A DNA stretch of 63,802 bases from BOKV01 sp041739225. GTDB taxonomy: Bacteria; Pseudomonadota; Alphaproteobacteria; Rhizobiales; Rhizobiaceae. The notes under the pieces are model-generated. The model searched no databases. It was given only the letters and a program-made list of their open reading frames with translations, and was not told where the DNA came from. Position numbers and translations under genes: made by a program. The stretch covers positions 1-63,802 of the forward strand of contig JBGSOG010000008.1 in NCBI GenBank assembly GCA_041739225.1, read 5' to 3'. How positions within the stretch are numbered: position 1 is the first letter of the stretch; each line of letters begins with the position of its first letter. Of the stretch, positions 35,977-44,664 are shown piece after piece.

Positions 35977-37167
35977 CTAGTTCGAAACCGTTGAAGACGC
36001 ATTCACCATCACCGGATTGATCCGGTCGCCGTCACGCACGAATGCCCCGGCTTTGGCCACAACGACATCTCCCGCCTTCAGACCGGAGATGATTTCGACC
36101 ATTTCACCCTCGACAATACCGATACTCACCTTCGTTTCCGTGACACGCCCGTCTTTTTCCAAAAGAACCGTGGAGCCGGAGGTACCAATGCCAACCGCAG
36201 ACATCGGCAACACCACAGACTCTTTGCTGTTGGTAATAATGTCGGCCTCGGCAAAAACACCCCAGCGAATATTTGCAGTTGTACTGATCGAGATACGCAC
36301 CTTGCCAAGGCGTGTCGTCGGGCTGACAATCGGTTCGACCAAACGCACCCTGCCGTCAATTGGCTCTGCCATGCCGGCAATGCGCAATTTTGCCTTTTGG
36401 CCCTCGGCAAGCCGCATCATGTCCTGCTCGGCCACTTCCGCCCGCAATTCAAGCAAGCCGTCGCGAACCAGCATGAACATGGGCTTTCCAGCTGCGCTGG
36501 CAATTCCGCCGACCATCACGTTCCGCTCCACCACCCTGCCGGCAAATGGAGCCTTTACGTCCGTGCGCGACAATTTCAGATCGATGTCGGCAATCTGCGC
36601 GTCAATGACCTTCAATTGGGCTTGTGCCGATTTTTGTCCTTGCTCGGCGGCATTGAGCCGCGCCATCGCGCCTTCTGCACTTGCATTTGCCTGGTCAGAA
36701 TTCGATTTGGCCGCAATACCTTTTGCGGCAAGGGTTTTGGCACGGTCACGTTGACGAACAGCTTCGTCTGCGGCGGCCTTTGCTTCAAGAATTTGCGCCT
36801 CGCTCTGGGCAATTGCCGCATCCGCAGATGCCCGGGAGGCTTCCAGCTGACTCTTCTGCAGAAGCAGCGACGATTGCGAAAGCCTGGCCATGACCTCGCC
36901 CTGTTTCACATCCGCCCCGACATCCACATTGAGGGCATCGATGGCCTGGCCTTCGATTTGCGGCTGGATGAAAACCTGTTCAACCGGTTCAATGGTGCCG
37001 GAGGCTTTTACCCGGTCAGTAATGGTTGCCTGTTTGGCAGCAACAACCGTGATTGCCGGTGCCTGCGCAGTGGTTGCCTTCGGCTTTTCCGGAGCACTCG
37101 CCGCTGTGGCAGGCAGTGGAACAAGCAACGCCAGAATTGCAACTGCAGAAATCTTGTGCGAGCGCAT
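35977..37167 (-). CDS. RND efflux periplasmic adaptor (membrane-fusion protein)
   Basis: About 396 residues from the ATG at 37167; the signal peptide is MRSHKISAVAILALLVPLPA. An alpha-hairpin (residues about 95-170, rich in Ala, Gln, Glu) is flanked by lipoyl halves (IEGQAIDALNVDVGADVKQG; VKAPFAGRVVERNVMVGG), then beta-barrel and membrane-proximal domains. It links the inner-membrane pump to an outer-membrane channel. It lies 4 bp after the TetR gene on the same strand, so regulator, adaptor and pump form one operon. Confidence 0.9.
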   Translation of the reverse strand: MRSHKISAVAILALLVPLPATAASAPEKPKATTAQAPAITVVAAKQATITDRVKASGTIEPVEQVFIQPQIEGQAIDALNVDVGADVKQGEVMARLSQSSLLLQKSQLEASRASADAAIAQSEAQILEAKAAADEAVRQRDRAKTLAAKGIAAKSNSDQANASAEGAMARLNAAEQGQKSAQAQLKVIDAQIADIDLKLSRTDVKAPFAGRVVERNVMVGGIASAAGKPMFMLVRDGLLELRAEVAEQDMMRLAEGQKAKLRIAGMAEPIDGRVRLVEPIVSPTTRLGKVRISISTTANIRWGVFAEADIITNSKESVVLPMSAVGIGTSGSTVLLEKDGRVTETKVSIGIVEGEMVEIISGLKAGDVVVAKAGAFVRDGDRINPVMVNASSTVSN

Positions 37168-37171
37168 GGAA

Positions 37172-37816
37172 TCAGACCGTCTGTTCGAGGATGGGAACCA
37201 GTGTGGCACCCTGCGACATGCCGTTTACGGCGTTTTCGATGACCCCGATCACCAGTGTTTCCAGTTCCGGGTCTTTTTCTGCATTGCCAGCCGCAGCATC
37301 ACGGGACATGGCTATGGAATAGGCATTGATCAACAGGAAAATCAGGCGCGCCTGGGCGCCAAAACGCTTTTCCGCCTCATCTTCGCCAATGCCGGCAATG
37401 TGGGCGAACAACCCTATTATGTTGCGGCAAATCTGGGTTCTAACCCGCTTGAGCAGCAGCGCAATCTCGGGCCGCCGAAACGCAGTCGCCTCAATCTCGG
37501 ACCATATCGGACCCTTGCCGCAATCGACATCCTGTACGTGCTTGCGAATGAGGTCGCGAACTGCCTGCTGTGGGTCGTCGGAAGACCTTATGCGCTGAAA
37601 GTCAGCCTCGGCTTCCTCAAGGTTTTGCTGAACCAGAGCCTCGATGATTGCTGCCTTGGATGGAAAATACCGGTAAAAATTGCCCGCACTCATAGAAGCT
37701 GCGCGTGCAAGATCCTGCATTGACGCGCCTTCGAAGCCTTTTTCGGCAAAGACGGACTTGATGCGTTCAATGATCTCGCGCGAGCGCAATCCCTGCGCTT
37801 CATTTTCAATATGCAA
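37172..37816 (-). CDS. TetR-family repressor of the RND efflux operon
   Basis: About 214 residues from the TTG at 37816 (GGAG ten bases upstream). The frame is open up to an ATG at 37870, but that codon lies inside a perfect palindrome that looks like the operator, so it is unlikely to be the start. The TetR_N domain reads IKSVFAEKGFEGASMQDLAR then AASMSAGNFYRYFPSKAAII, typical of AcrR-like repressors. It is the first gene of the operon with adaptor and pump, so induction would be self-limiting. Confidence 0.88.
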   Translation of the reverse strand: MHIENEAQGLRSREIIERIKSVFAEKGFEGASMQDLARAASMSAGNFYRYFPSKAAIIEALVQQNLEEAEADFQRIRSSDDPQQAVRDLIRKHVQDVDCGKGPIWSEIEATAFRRPEIALLLKRVRTQICRNIIGLFAHIAGIGEDEAEKRFGAQARLIFLLINAYSIAMSRDAAAGNAEKDPELETLVIGVIENAVNGMSQGATLVPILEQTV

Positions 37817-37856
37817 AATCCATGGTCTCCGGACGGCTTGCTGGAGACTTATATGA

Positions 37857-37872
37857 GAATGAACGTTCATTC
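37857..37872. promoter_or_regulatory. Operator palindrome upstream of the TetR-RND operon
   Basis: GAATGAACGTTCATTC is a 16-bp perfect palindrome, about 41 bp before the likely TTG start of the TetR gene. A TGAACGTTCA-type core is common for AcrR-like repressors. Position and symmetry fit autorepression of the efflux operon. Confidence 0.7.
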
Positions 37873-37995
37873 ATCAATGGCTGTAATGAAATTTGATCGA
37901 TTGGTAAAAATACCGTCTGCAAGGATCTTGAAACCGCAGATGGCCGGCGCGCAAGCTTATGTCCAGGCGCGCCGGATGCAAGTGTTCCCTCGGGG

Positions 37996-39420
37996 TCAGT
38001 GAGCAATCATCACGTGACGGACGGCGGTATAATCCTCCAGCGCATACATCGACATGTCCTTGCCGTAGCCCGACTGCTTCAACCCGCCATGCGGCATCTC
38101 ATTGCAGAGCATGAAGTGGGTATTGATCCAGGTGCAGCCATATTGCAACCGCGCTGCAGTCGCCAAGGCGCGTGAAACGTCTTTCGTCCAGACTGAGGAT
38201 GCAAGGCCGTAATCGCTGTCGTTTGCCCAGGTAACTGCCTCGTCCACATCGGAAAAGCGCGTTACCGACACGACCGGACCGAAAACTTCCCGCCGCACGA
38301 TCTCGTCACTTTGCAACGCGCCGGCAATCACTGTCGGCTGGAAGAAGTATCCGCCGCCATTGCCGGGCTTTCCGCCCGTGGTGATCTCGATGTGTTTCTG
38401 GTCGGCTGCCCGTTCGACAAAGCTGGCGACACGATCACGCTGACGTCTGGAAATCAGTGGCCCGATTTCATTTTCCGTGTCATCCGGCTGATCAAACCGG
38501 ATGGTTGAAACGGCAGAAGACAACTCGGCGACCAGTTTTTCGTAAATCTTCTTGCCTGCATAAATCCGGCAGGCAGCAGTGCAGTCCTGTCCGGCATTGT
38601 AAAATCCGAAGGCACGCAGTCCGCCGACCACCGCCTCGATGTCGGCGTCATCAAACACGATCACCGGTGCCTTGCCACCCAGTTCCAGATGGGTACGCTT
38701 GACGCTCTTTGCCGCCGCCTGAAGCACCTTTTTGCCGGTGGCCACATCGCCCGTTATCGAGATCATGTTGACGCCGGGATGGTTGATCAGTGCGTTGCCA
38801 ACGCTCTCCCCGCGACCCAGAACGACATTGACGACCCCTTCCGGCAAGATGTCTGCAAGCAGTTTCGCCATTTTCAGTGCGGTTAACGGTGTCTGTTCAG
38901 ATGGCTTGAAGACAACGGTGTTGCCGCCGCCAATGGCAGGTGCCAGTTTCCAGGCCATCATCATCAGCGGATAATTCCACGGTGCGATCGAGGCAACGAC
39001 CCCAATCGGATCGCGCCGGACCATTGAGGTAAAACCCTTGAGGTATTCGCCAGCCGCATTGCCTGGCATGCAGCGCACTGCACCGGCAAAGAAGCGGAAA
39101 CAGTCAACGATGGCCGGAATTTCGTCATTCTTCACGGCATTGATCGGCTTGCCGCAGTTGAGTGATTCCAGTGCCGCAAAACTGTCGGCGTCCGCCTCAA
39201 TCGCAGAGGCAATGCGGTGCAAATAGCCCGAACGTTCGGCTGGTGTCGTTTGTGACCAACTGGCAAAAGCAACATTGGCGGCGGCCACAGCCTTGTCGAT
39301 CTGGGATTGCGAGGCTTCCGGCAATTCCAGGATCGTTGCCCCGGTTTTCGGGTTGAAGATGGTTTCTTCCGTTTCCACGCCCGCCTCGAACGATGATCCG
39401 ATCAACATTTTGGTCTGCAT
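37996..39420 (-). CDS. patD: Aldehyde dehydrogenase, gamma-aminobutyraldehyde dehydrogenase (YdcW/PatD) type
   Basis: A 474-residue NAD-dependent dehydrogenase, the same length as E. coli YdcW. Active-site residues are Asn149 (IAPWNYPL), Glu246 (LELGGKAP) and Cys280 (GQDCTAACR). It would oxidise 4-aminobutanal, or betaine aldehyde, to the acid. Its place as last gene of an operon ordered as E. coli ydcSTUVW supports the polyamine assignment: an imported polyamine is deaminated elsewhere and this enzyme finishes the step to GABA. A betaine-aldehyde role is the main alternative. Confidence 0.88.
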   Translation of the reverse strand: MQTKMLIGSSFEAGVETEETIFNPKTGATILELPEASQSQIDKAVAAANVAFASWSQTTPAERSGYLHRIASAIEADADSFAALESLNCGKPINAVKNDEIPAIVDCFRFFAGAVRCMPGNAAGEYLKGFTSMVRRDPIGVVASIAPWNYPLMMMAWKLAPAIGGGNTVVFKPSEQTPLTALKMAKLLADILPEGVVNVVLGRGESVGNALINHPGVNMISITGDVATGKKVLQAAAKSVKRTHLELGGKAPVIVFDDADIEAVVGGLRAFGFYNAGQDCTAACRIYAGKKIYEKLVAELSSAVSTIRFDQPDDTENEIGPLISRRQRDRVASFVERAADQKHIEITTGGKPGNGGGYFFQPTVIAGALQSDEIVRREVFGPVVSVTRFSDVDEAVTWANDSDYGLASSVWTKDVSRALATAARLQYGCTWINTHFMLCNEMPHGGLKQSGYGKDMSMYALEDYTAVRHVMIAH

Positions 39421-39441
39421 GTTAAAATCTCCCGTTTGGAA

Positions 39442-40257
39442 TTATTTGCCGTGTCCGGCGATCTGGTCGCCATCACGGGTCAGGTAGTAGGCGGCAAGAA
39501 TGGGCAGCGCAGTTACCAGCACCACCAGCATTGCGACCACATTGGTTACCGGGCGCTGGCGTGGCCGCACCAGCTCTTCGAGCATCCAGATTGGCAAGGT
39601 TTGCTGCTGGCCGGCGGTGAAGGTGGTGACAATCACCTCGTCAAACGACAACGCGAAGGCAAGCATGCCGCCGGCCAGCAGTGCCGATGCAAGGTTCGGC
39701 AATATGACGTGCCGGAAAGTCTGGATGCTGTCCGCACCTAAATCCATTGACGCCTCGATCAGCGAGGCAGAGGTCCGCCGGAACCTTGCCACAGCATTGT
39801 TGTAAACAACAACCACGCAGAAAGTTGCGTGACCAAGGATGATGGTCCATGTCGAAAACGGGATGTCGGCAATGTTGAACGCCGAACGCAGCGCAATGCC
39901 CGTGATTATCCCCGGCAGTGCAATGGGTAGTATCACCAGCAAGGAGATGGCTTCGCGACCGAAAAACCGGCTTTGGGACACCGCTGCCGCGCACAACGTC
40001 CCAAGAACGAGGGCAATTGCAGTCGAAATGGACGCGACCTTCACCGACAAGGTGAGCGCTTCCCATACATCAGGACGGTTCCAAGTGACGGCAAGCCAAT
40101 TCAGCGTGAAGCCCGGCGGCGGCCACTGATAGGTCTTTTCTTCGGTGGTGAAGGCGTAGACAAAAATCAGGAAGATTGGCAAATGCAAAAACAAAAGGCC
40201 GGCTATGGCGGCAATTGTCAGGGAAAGCGGCGCACGTGCTTGCTTGTCAGAGCGCAT
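39442..40257 (-). CDS. ydcV: ABC transporter permease, YdcV/PotC type
   Basis: A 271-residue permease from the ATG at 40257 (MRSDKQARAPLSLTIAAIAG). A longer frame exists but runs back into the preceding permease gene. Six helices are visible, with the EAA loop ASMDLGADSIQTFRHVILPN near residue 150 and SFDEVIVTTFTAG typical of PotC-like proteins. It overlaps the preceding permease gene by 11 bp and precedes the aldehyde dehydrogenase by 21 bp. Confidence 0.9.
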   Translation of the reverse strand: MRSDKQARAPLSLTIAAIAGLLFLHLPIFLIFVYAFTTEEKTYQWPPPGFTLNWLAVTWNRPDVWEALTLSVKVASISTAIALVLGTLCAAAVSQSRFFGREAISLLVILPIALPGIITGIALRSAFNIADIPFSTWTIILGHATFCVVVVYNNAVARFRRTSASLIEASMDLGADSIQTFRHVILPNLASALLAGGMLAFALSFDEVIVTTFTAGQQQTLPIWMLEELVRPRQRPVTNVVAMLVVLVTALPILAAYYLTRDGDQIAGHGK

Positions 40258-41191
40258 CAAAAGCCCCCATCCGGCGGGCCGCCCACAGGTAAAAACCCAT
40301 GATGACAACGGGAACGACGGTAAATGCTGCCGCCAGCGGAATGTTGCCCGCCGTACCCTGGTGGGCATAGACTGCCTGTCCGATGAACAGCCGCGATGAC
40401 CCGACAATTTGCGGAATGATGTAATCGCCAAGCGTCAGCGAAAAAGTGAAGATCGACCCGGCTGCCAAACCCGGCAGGGCCAGCGGCAACAGCACGTTGC
40501 GAAAGGTTTGCGATGGTGAAGCACCAAGGTCGGCTGATGCCTCGATCAAATTGGCTGGGACGCGCTCCAGCGATGCCTGCACAGGCAGGATCATGAACGG
40601 CAGCCAGACGTAAAGGAAAACCAGAAACGTGCCGGTGTAACTGATGGAAAGTGAATTGCCACCGACGACGGGAAGCGCCAACCAGGCCTCCAGCAGCCAT
40701 GTCAAATGGAGCTTGGCAAACAGCCAGGTAAGAATGCCTTCCTTGGCAAGGATCAGTTTCCAGGCGTAAATCTTGACCAGGTAGGATGACCACAACGGAA
40801 GCATCACCCCCAGGTAAAAGAACGCTTTCCACCGACCCTTGGCGTATCGCGCTGCGTAATACGCAATCGGGAAGGCAACAATTGCCGCAGCAATGGTGAC
40901 AAGCGCAGACATGAACACTGTGCGCAGGATGATGTCGATATTTGCTGGTGCCAGCAGTTCGCCATAGGTTTTCAGCGTCGGTGTATAATCAATCAGCCCC
41001 GAATATTCGTCGATTGCAAAAAAGCTTTGGGCCAGCAGCGCAAACAGCGATCCAACATATACGATGCCTAGCCAAAGCAATGGCGGTGCCAACAGCAGTG
41101 CCAGGAAAAAATTCGGCCGCCGCCACAAAAAATCCGAGACCCGGCCTGAAAGCGTGTCATTTGCCGATATGCTGGCAGCGGCCATGTTCAA
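40247..41191 (-). CDS. ydcU: ABC transporter permease, YdcU/PotB type
   Basis: A 314-residue permease. It opens with a TTG at 41191 (GGAGG seven bases upstream) that overlaps the ATPase stop as TTGA; an ATG two codons later is the alternative. Six helices are visible, with the EAA loop ASADLGASPSQTFRNVLLPL near residue 235, preceded by RVPANLIE. It pairs with the YdcV-type protein. Confidence 0.9.
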   Translation of the reverse strand: MNMAAASISANDTLSGRVSDFLWRRPNFFLALLLAPPLLWLGIVYVGSLFALLAQSFFAIDEYSGLIDYTPTLKTYGELLAPANIDIILRTVFMSALVTIAAAIVAFPIAYYAARYAKGRWKAFFYLGVMLPLWSSYLVKIYAWKLILAKEGILTWLFAKLHLTWLLEAWLALPVVGGNSLSISYTGTFLVFLYVWLPFMILPVQASLERVPANLIEASADLGASPSQTFRNVLLPLALPGLAAGSIFTFSLTLGDYIIPQIVGSSRLFIGQAVYAHQGTAGNIPLAAAFTVVPVVIMGFYLWAARRMGAFDAL

Positions 41192-42177
41192 GATTCGACC
41201 TCCATCACATGAACTGCTGATTTGTCAAAATCGATCTGCACCACCGAACCATCTGCCGGCAACACGGTGCTCGATGGAACAAGGGCATGCAGCTTGAACC
41301 CATCCAGCGACAATGAAAGCCGCGTTGTCCCCCCAAGGTAATTGCGCCCCTCCAGCCGCGCCGCATGGCCGTCGCTTGTGACAAGCCTGACGCTTTCCGG
41401 ACGCAAGGAACCGTATCGGTCTTTACCGATGATTTTTGCAACCAGATTGGGTGGAAGCACATTGGAAGAGCCGACAAAATCAGCGACAAACCGTGTTGCA
41501 GGTCGCTCATATATTTCCTGCGGTGTCCCTGCCTGCATTATTCGCCCTTCGTTGAACACCGCGACCCGGTCCGCCATCGAAAGCGCTTCACCCTGGTCGT
41601 GTGTGACGAACACAAACGTAATGCCGAGCTGGCGTTGCAGTGCCTTTAGTTCTTCCTGCATCGCCTCGCGCAACTTGAGGTCCAGCGCCCCAAGGGGCTC
41701 GTCAAGCAACAACACTTTTGGCTTGTTTACGAGCGCCCGGGCAAGTGCAACACGCTGCCTCTGGCCGCCGGAAAGCTGGCCGGGCTTGCGGTCTGCGTAA
41801 CCGGGCAAACGTACCAGCTCCAGCGCCTTTTCCGCCGCTGCATGCCGCTCGGCCTTGCCAATGCCGCGGATCATCAGGCCGTAGGCTACATTGTCGATCA
41901 CATTGAGGTGGGGAAACAGCGCGTAGTCCTGAAAGACCGTGTTGACCGCCCGGCGCCAAGGCGCCACACCTTCAGCCGTCTCACCAAAAATCTCGATGTG
42001 GCCGGAAGTTGGCTGCTCAAATCCGGCAATCAGCCGCAAGCAGGTTGTCTTTCCCGACCCCGAAGGGCCGAGCATGGCAAAAAACTCGCCTTCCCCGATT
42101 TGAAGATCAACGCCATCGACGGCTTTGACCGGGCCGAAATGGCGTGAAACCTTCGAAAATGATACCGCTGTTGGCAT
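41188..42177 (-). CDS. ydcT: ABC transporter ATP-binding protein, YdcT/PotA type
   Basis: A 329-residue ATPase. Walker A is MLGPSGSGKTTCLRLIAG, the Q-loop is VFQDYALFPHL, the signature is LSGGQRQRVALARAL, and Walker B is VLLLDEPLGALD. A C-terminal TOBE regulatory domain (RPESVRLVTSDGHAARLEGR) is typical of polyamine and iron importers. A large hairpin lies between it and the binding-protein gene. Confidence 0.93.
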   Translation of the reverse strand: MPTAVSFSKVSRHFGPVKAVDGVDLQIGEGEFFAMLGPSGSGKTTCLRLIAGFEQPTSGHIEIFGETAEGVAPWRRAVNTVFQDYALFPHLNVIDNVAYGLMIRGIGKAERHAAAEKALELVRLPGYADRKPGQLSGGQRQRVALARALVNKPKVLLLDEPLGALDLKLREAMQEELKALQRQLGITFVFVTHDQGEALSMADRVAVFNEGRIMQAGTPQEIYERPATRFVADFVGSSNVLPPNLVAKIIGKDRYGSLRPESVRLVTSDGHAARLEGRNYLGGTTRLSLSLDGFKLHALVPSSTVLPADGSVVQIDFDKSAVHVMEVES

Positions 42178-42189
42178 GGCTACCCGCTC

Positions 42190-42220
42190 GCAGGCCGGCA
42201 GGTTTCCCCTGCAGGCCTGC
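42190..42220 (-). terminator. Intercistronic hairpin between binding-protein and ATPase genes
   Basis: GCAGGCC (42190-42196) pairs with GGCCTGC (42214-42220), and an inner GCAGG/CCTGC pairing extends the stem. On the minus strand it follows the binding-protein stop without a T-run, so it probably stabilises that mRNA and limits readthrough. On the plus strand a T6 run follows it, which would terminate antisense transcripts. Confidence 0.55.
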
Positions 42221-42242
42221 TTTTTTGTTTAAACAGGATGAT

Positions 42243-43403
42243 TCAGCGACCGCCAATCACGCCGATATAGTCCGACACCCAGCGGTAGTACGGCACGCAC
42301 TTGTCGCCCTGCGTTGCACATTTGCTGGTCGGTGTTCTCCAGAAGCGGATCTTCTCGAATTTGTCGCCACCATTGTTTGCGCAGCCCGCATCTGTAAGCA
42401 GTGCATTGCCTTTGCATGCTGCCGGTACACTCGGCACAGTTCCAAACCATGCAGAAACATCGCCCTGCACCTTTGGCGAAAGTGAATGCTCCATCCACAT
42501 GTAGGCACAGTTTGGATGGGCTGAATCGACATGCAGCATGGTGGTATCCGACCAACCGGTGATGCCTTCTTCCGGGAATGTCGAGCCAACCGGCTGCTTC
42601 TCGCCAGCCAGCACGTTGACCTGGAACGGCCACGAACCGGATGCAACCACCCCTTCGTTCTTGAAATCATCCATCTGGATGAACGCATCATGCCAATACC
42701 GACCAACCAGCTTGCGCTGGCCGCGCAACACATCAAGGGCCGCCTTGTACTGGTCTTCGTTCAGCTCGTACGGATCCTTGATGCCGAGTTCCGGCTTGTG
42801 GAACATCAGGTAGTTTGCGGCATCAGCTATGTGGATCGGGCCGTCATAGGCCTGCACCCGGCCTTTGTTGGTCTTGCCGTCCGGCAGGTCCATTTCCTCG
42901 AAAACCACCTTCCAGCTGGTTGGCGCTTCCTTGAAAACATTGGTGTTGTACATCAACACATTGGCGCCCCAAACATAGGGCGTGCCATAATGAACGCCGT
43001 CTACTGTGTGCCACGGCGCACTTTGCAGCCGCTCGTCAATGGTTTTCCACGACGGGATCAGATCGGTGTTGATTGGCTGAACCCGCTTGCCTGCAACAAG
43101 GCGAAGCGAAGCATCTCCGGAGGCCGTGACGAGGTCAAAACCGCCTTCGTTCATCAACGCCACCATTTCATCGGAGGTGGCCGCGGTCTTCACACTGACC
43201 TTGCAACCGGTCTTGGTTTCGAACTCTGTGACCCAGTCGAAGTTCTTGTCGGTCTCGCCGCGTTCGATATAGCCTGCCCAGGCAACGATGCTGACCTCGC
43301 CCTCACCTGCTCCCAATTCCTTGAGCATTTCGGCGCTGTAGGATGGCGCGGTTGTGGCAAGTACCAGTGAAAGGGCAGTGCAGCCTGCAAGAATGCGCTT
43401 CAT
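42243..43403 (-). CDS. ydcS: YdcS-like polyamine-type ABC substrate-binding protein
   Basis: A 386-residue periplasmic protein from the ATG at 43403 (GGGAG six bases upstream), with signal MKRILAGCTALSLVLATTAP cleaved near YSA. It tracks E. coli YdcS closely in motif order: AWAGYIERGETDKNFDWVTE, TAATSDEMVALMNEGGFDLV, SGDASLRLVAGKRVQPINTD, NKGRVQAYDGPIHIADAANY, and the terminal IGVIGGR. Four C-terminal cysteines are conserved in position. The ligand is probably a putrescine- or spermidine-like cation. A strong dyad lies about 100 bp upstream. Confidence 0.92.
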   Translation of the reverse strand: MKRILAGCTALSLVLATTAPSYSAEMLKELGAGEGEVSIVAWAGYIERGETDKNFDWVTEFETKTGCKVSVKTAATSDEMVALMNEGGFDLVTASGDASLRLVAGKRVQPINTDLIPSWKTIDERLQSAPWHTVDGVHYGTPYVWGANVLMYNTNVFKEAPTSWKVVFEEMDLPDGKTNKGRVQAYDGPIHIADAANYLMFHKPELGIKDPYELNEDQYKAALDVLRGQRKLVGRYWHDAFIQMDDFKNEGVVASGSWPFQVNVLAGEKQPVGSTFPEEGITGWSDTTMLHVDSAHPNCAYMWMEHSLSPKVQGDVSAWFGTVPSVPAACKGNALLTDAGCANNGGDKFEKIRFWRTPTSKCATQGDKCVPYYRWVSDYIGVIGGR

Positions 43404-43501
43404 GATCATCTCCCGAGTTTAGGTGCGCGCGTTTGCGCGTCATGTTCCCGGACATGATGCTGTGCTCTTTTTGGAGCTTTCGCAAATTCATTTGAAAGAA
43501 A

Positions 43502-43528
43502 GACGATATCGGAAAAACCGATAGCGTC
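43502..43528. promoter_or_regulatory. LysR-type operator upstream of the ydcSTUVW-like operon
   Basis: TATCGG-AAAAA-CCGATA (43507-43523) is a perfect dyad with outer arms GACG and CGTC, one mismatch per side between the arms. It matches the T-N11-A style of LysR sites. It lies between the LysR gene stop and the ydcS-like start, about 100 bp before that start, so the LysR protein encoded next door is the likely binder. Confidence 0.65.
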
Positions 43529-43533
43529 GGGTT

Positions 43534-44436
43534 TCATCGCATTGAGCGCTGGGCGCGGGCCAAATCTATGAAATCCCTGGCCGGTCGCGACAAGGACGAC
43601 CCTTTTCGCCAAACCACGCCCACCTGAACAAAAGGCAGTGATCCCGATACATCGCGCGATTCAATGCGGTCACCTTCCAGCGACCATGGTCGATAGACAA
43701 GGTCTGGCAACAATGCCACGCCTGCCCCGGTCGCAACCAGGCTGCGCACGGCCTCAACCGAGCGCGTGCGGAACGCGATTTGCGGGCGTGTTCCCAGCGC
43801 CCCCAGCAGGCGACTTGTCGGTTCCTCGATCTCATCGAGGGAAAGCAGGATCAACGGCTCGCCAGACAGATCACCCAGTGAAATGCTCTCGGCCCCGGCC
43901 AGCCGGTGCCCGATCGGCAACCAAAGCCGGTACGGCGATACCTCAAGAATGTCGGTCTGCAAGGCAGCTCGGTCACGCAAATTGGAAGTGACCATCACCG
44001 CCACATCCAGCTCGCCGCCAATGAGCAGATGTTCAAGATACTCGCCGCTGTCCTCGATGGCTGTCATCTCCACCGCAGGGTTTGCCCGGCGATAGCGGGC
44101 GATAATGTCGGAAAGCACATAGCCTGCCACCAACGAAGTGACGCCAAGGTTGAGCCGGCCAGCTACCGCCTCGCCCTCGCCGGAAAATGCCTGCCGGGCG
44201 TCGGAAACGCCCGACAGGATCGCCTTGGCATGGCGCAGGAATTTGTGGCCCTTGTAGGTGATGTTCAGCCCGCGCGAATGGCGGTCAAACAATTGCACCC
44301 CCAGATCGCTTTCAAGTTCCTTGATCGCTTCGGTTACCGAAGACTGCGAAATGGAAAGGCTTTGCGCAGCGCCCGAGACCGAGCCTTGCTCTGCCACTGC
44401 CACGAAATATTGCAACTGTCTGATGGTGAACGCCAT
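43534..44436 (-). CDS. LysR-family transcriptional regulator
   Basis: A 300-residue regulator. The winged helix-turn-helix is at the N-terminus (FTIRQLQYFVAVAEQGSVSG; SLSISQSSVTEAIKELESDL). The LysR_substrate effector domain spans about 90-295. It is encoded just upstream of the ydcSTUVW-like operon in the same direction, with the dyad at 43502-43528 between them. It is divergent from the MacA-like gene, which may be unrelated. Confidence 0.92.
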   Translation of the reverse strand: MAFTIRQLQYFVAVAEQGSVSGAAQSLSISQSSVTEAIKELESDLGVQLFDRHSRGLNITYKGHKFLRHAKAILSGVSDARQAFSGEGEAVAGRLNLGVTSLVAGYVLSDIIARYRRANPAVEMTAIEDSGEYLEHLLIGGELDVAVMVTSNLRDRAALQTDILEVSPYRLWLPIGHRLAGAESISLGDLSGEPLILLSLDEIEEPTSRLLGALGTRPQIAFRTRSVEAVRSLVATGAGVALLPDLVYRPWSLEGDRIESRDVSGSLPFVQVGVVWRKGSSLSRPARDFIDLARAQRSMR

Positions 44437-44664
44437 GGAACCAATTCAATGTTTGCAATCTGACCATCGCAGGCCCGCGCCTGCTTGCCAACCTGGGTCA
44501 AGACCGCGACTTCGATGAAATCTTGGTAATGCGACCTGTTGCGCCTCGCAGCAACCGCAACTGCAGTCTATATGCGGCAGGCGGGCCTTGTATCATGATC
44601 AAGGTCAAGGCGCGGTTTGCCGGTTTGGGCGAAAACCGCGCCTGCAATGAACCGGAGAAGCCAA

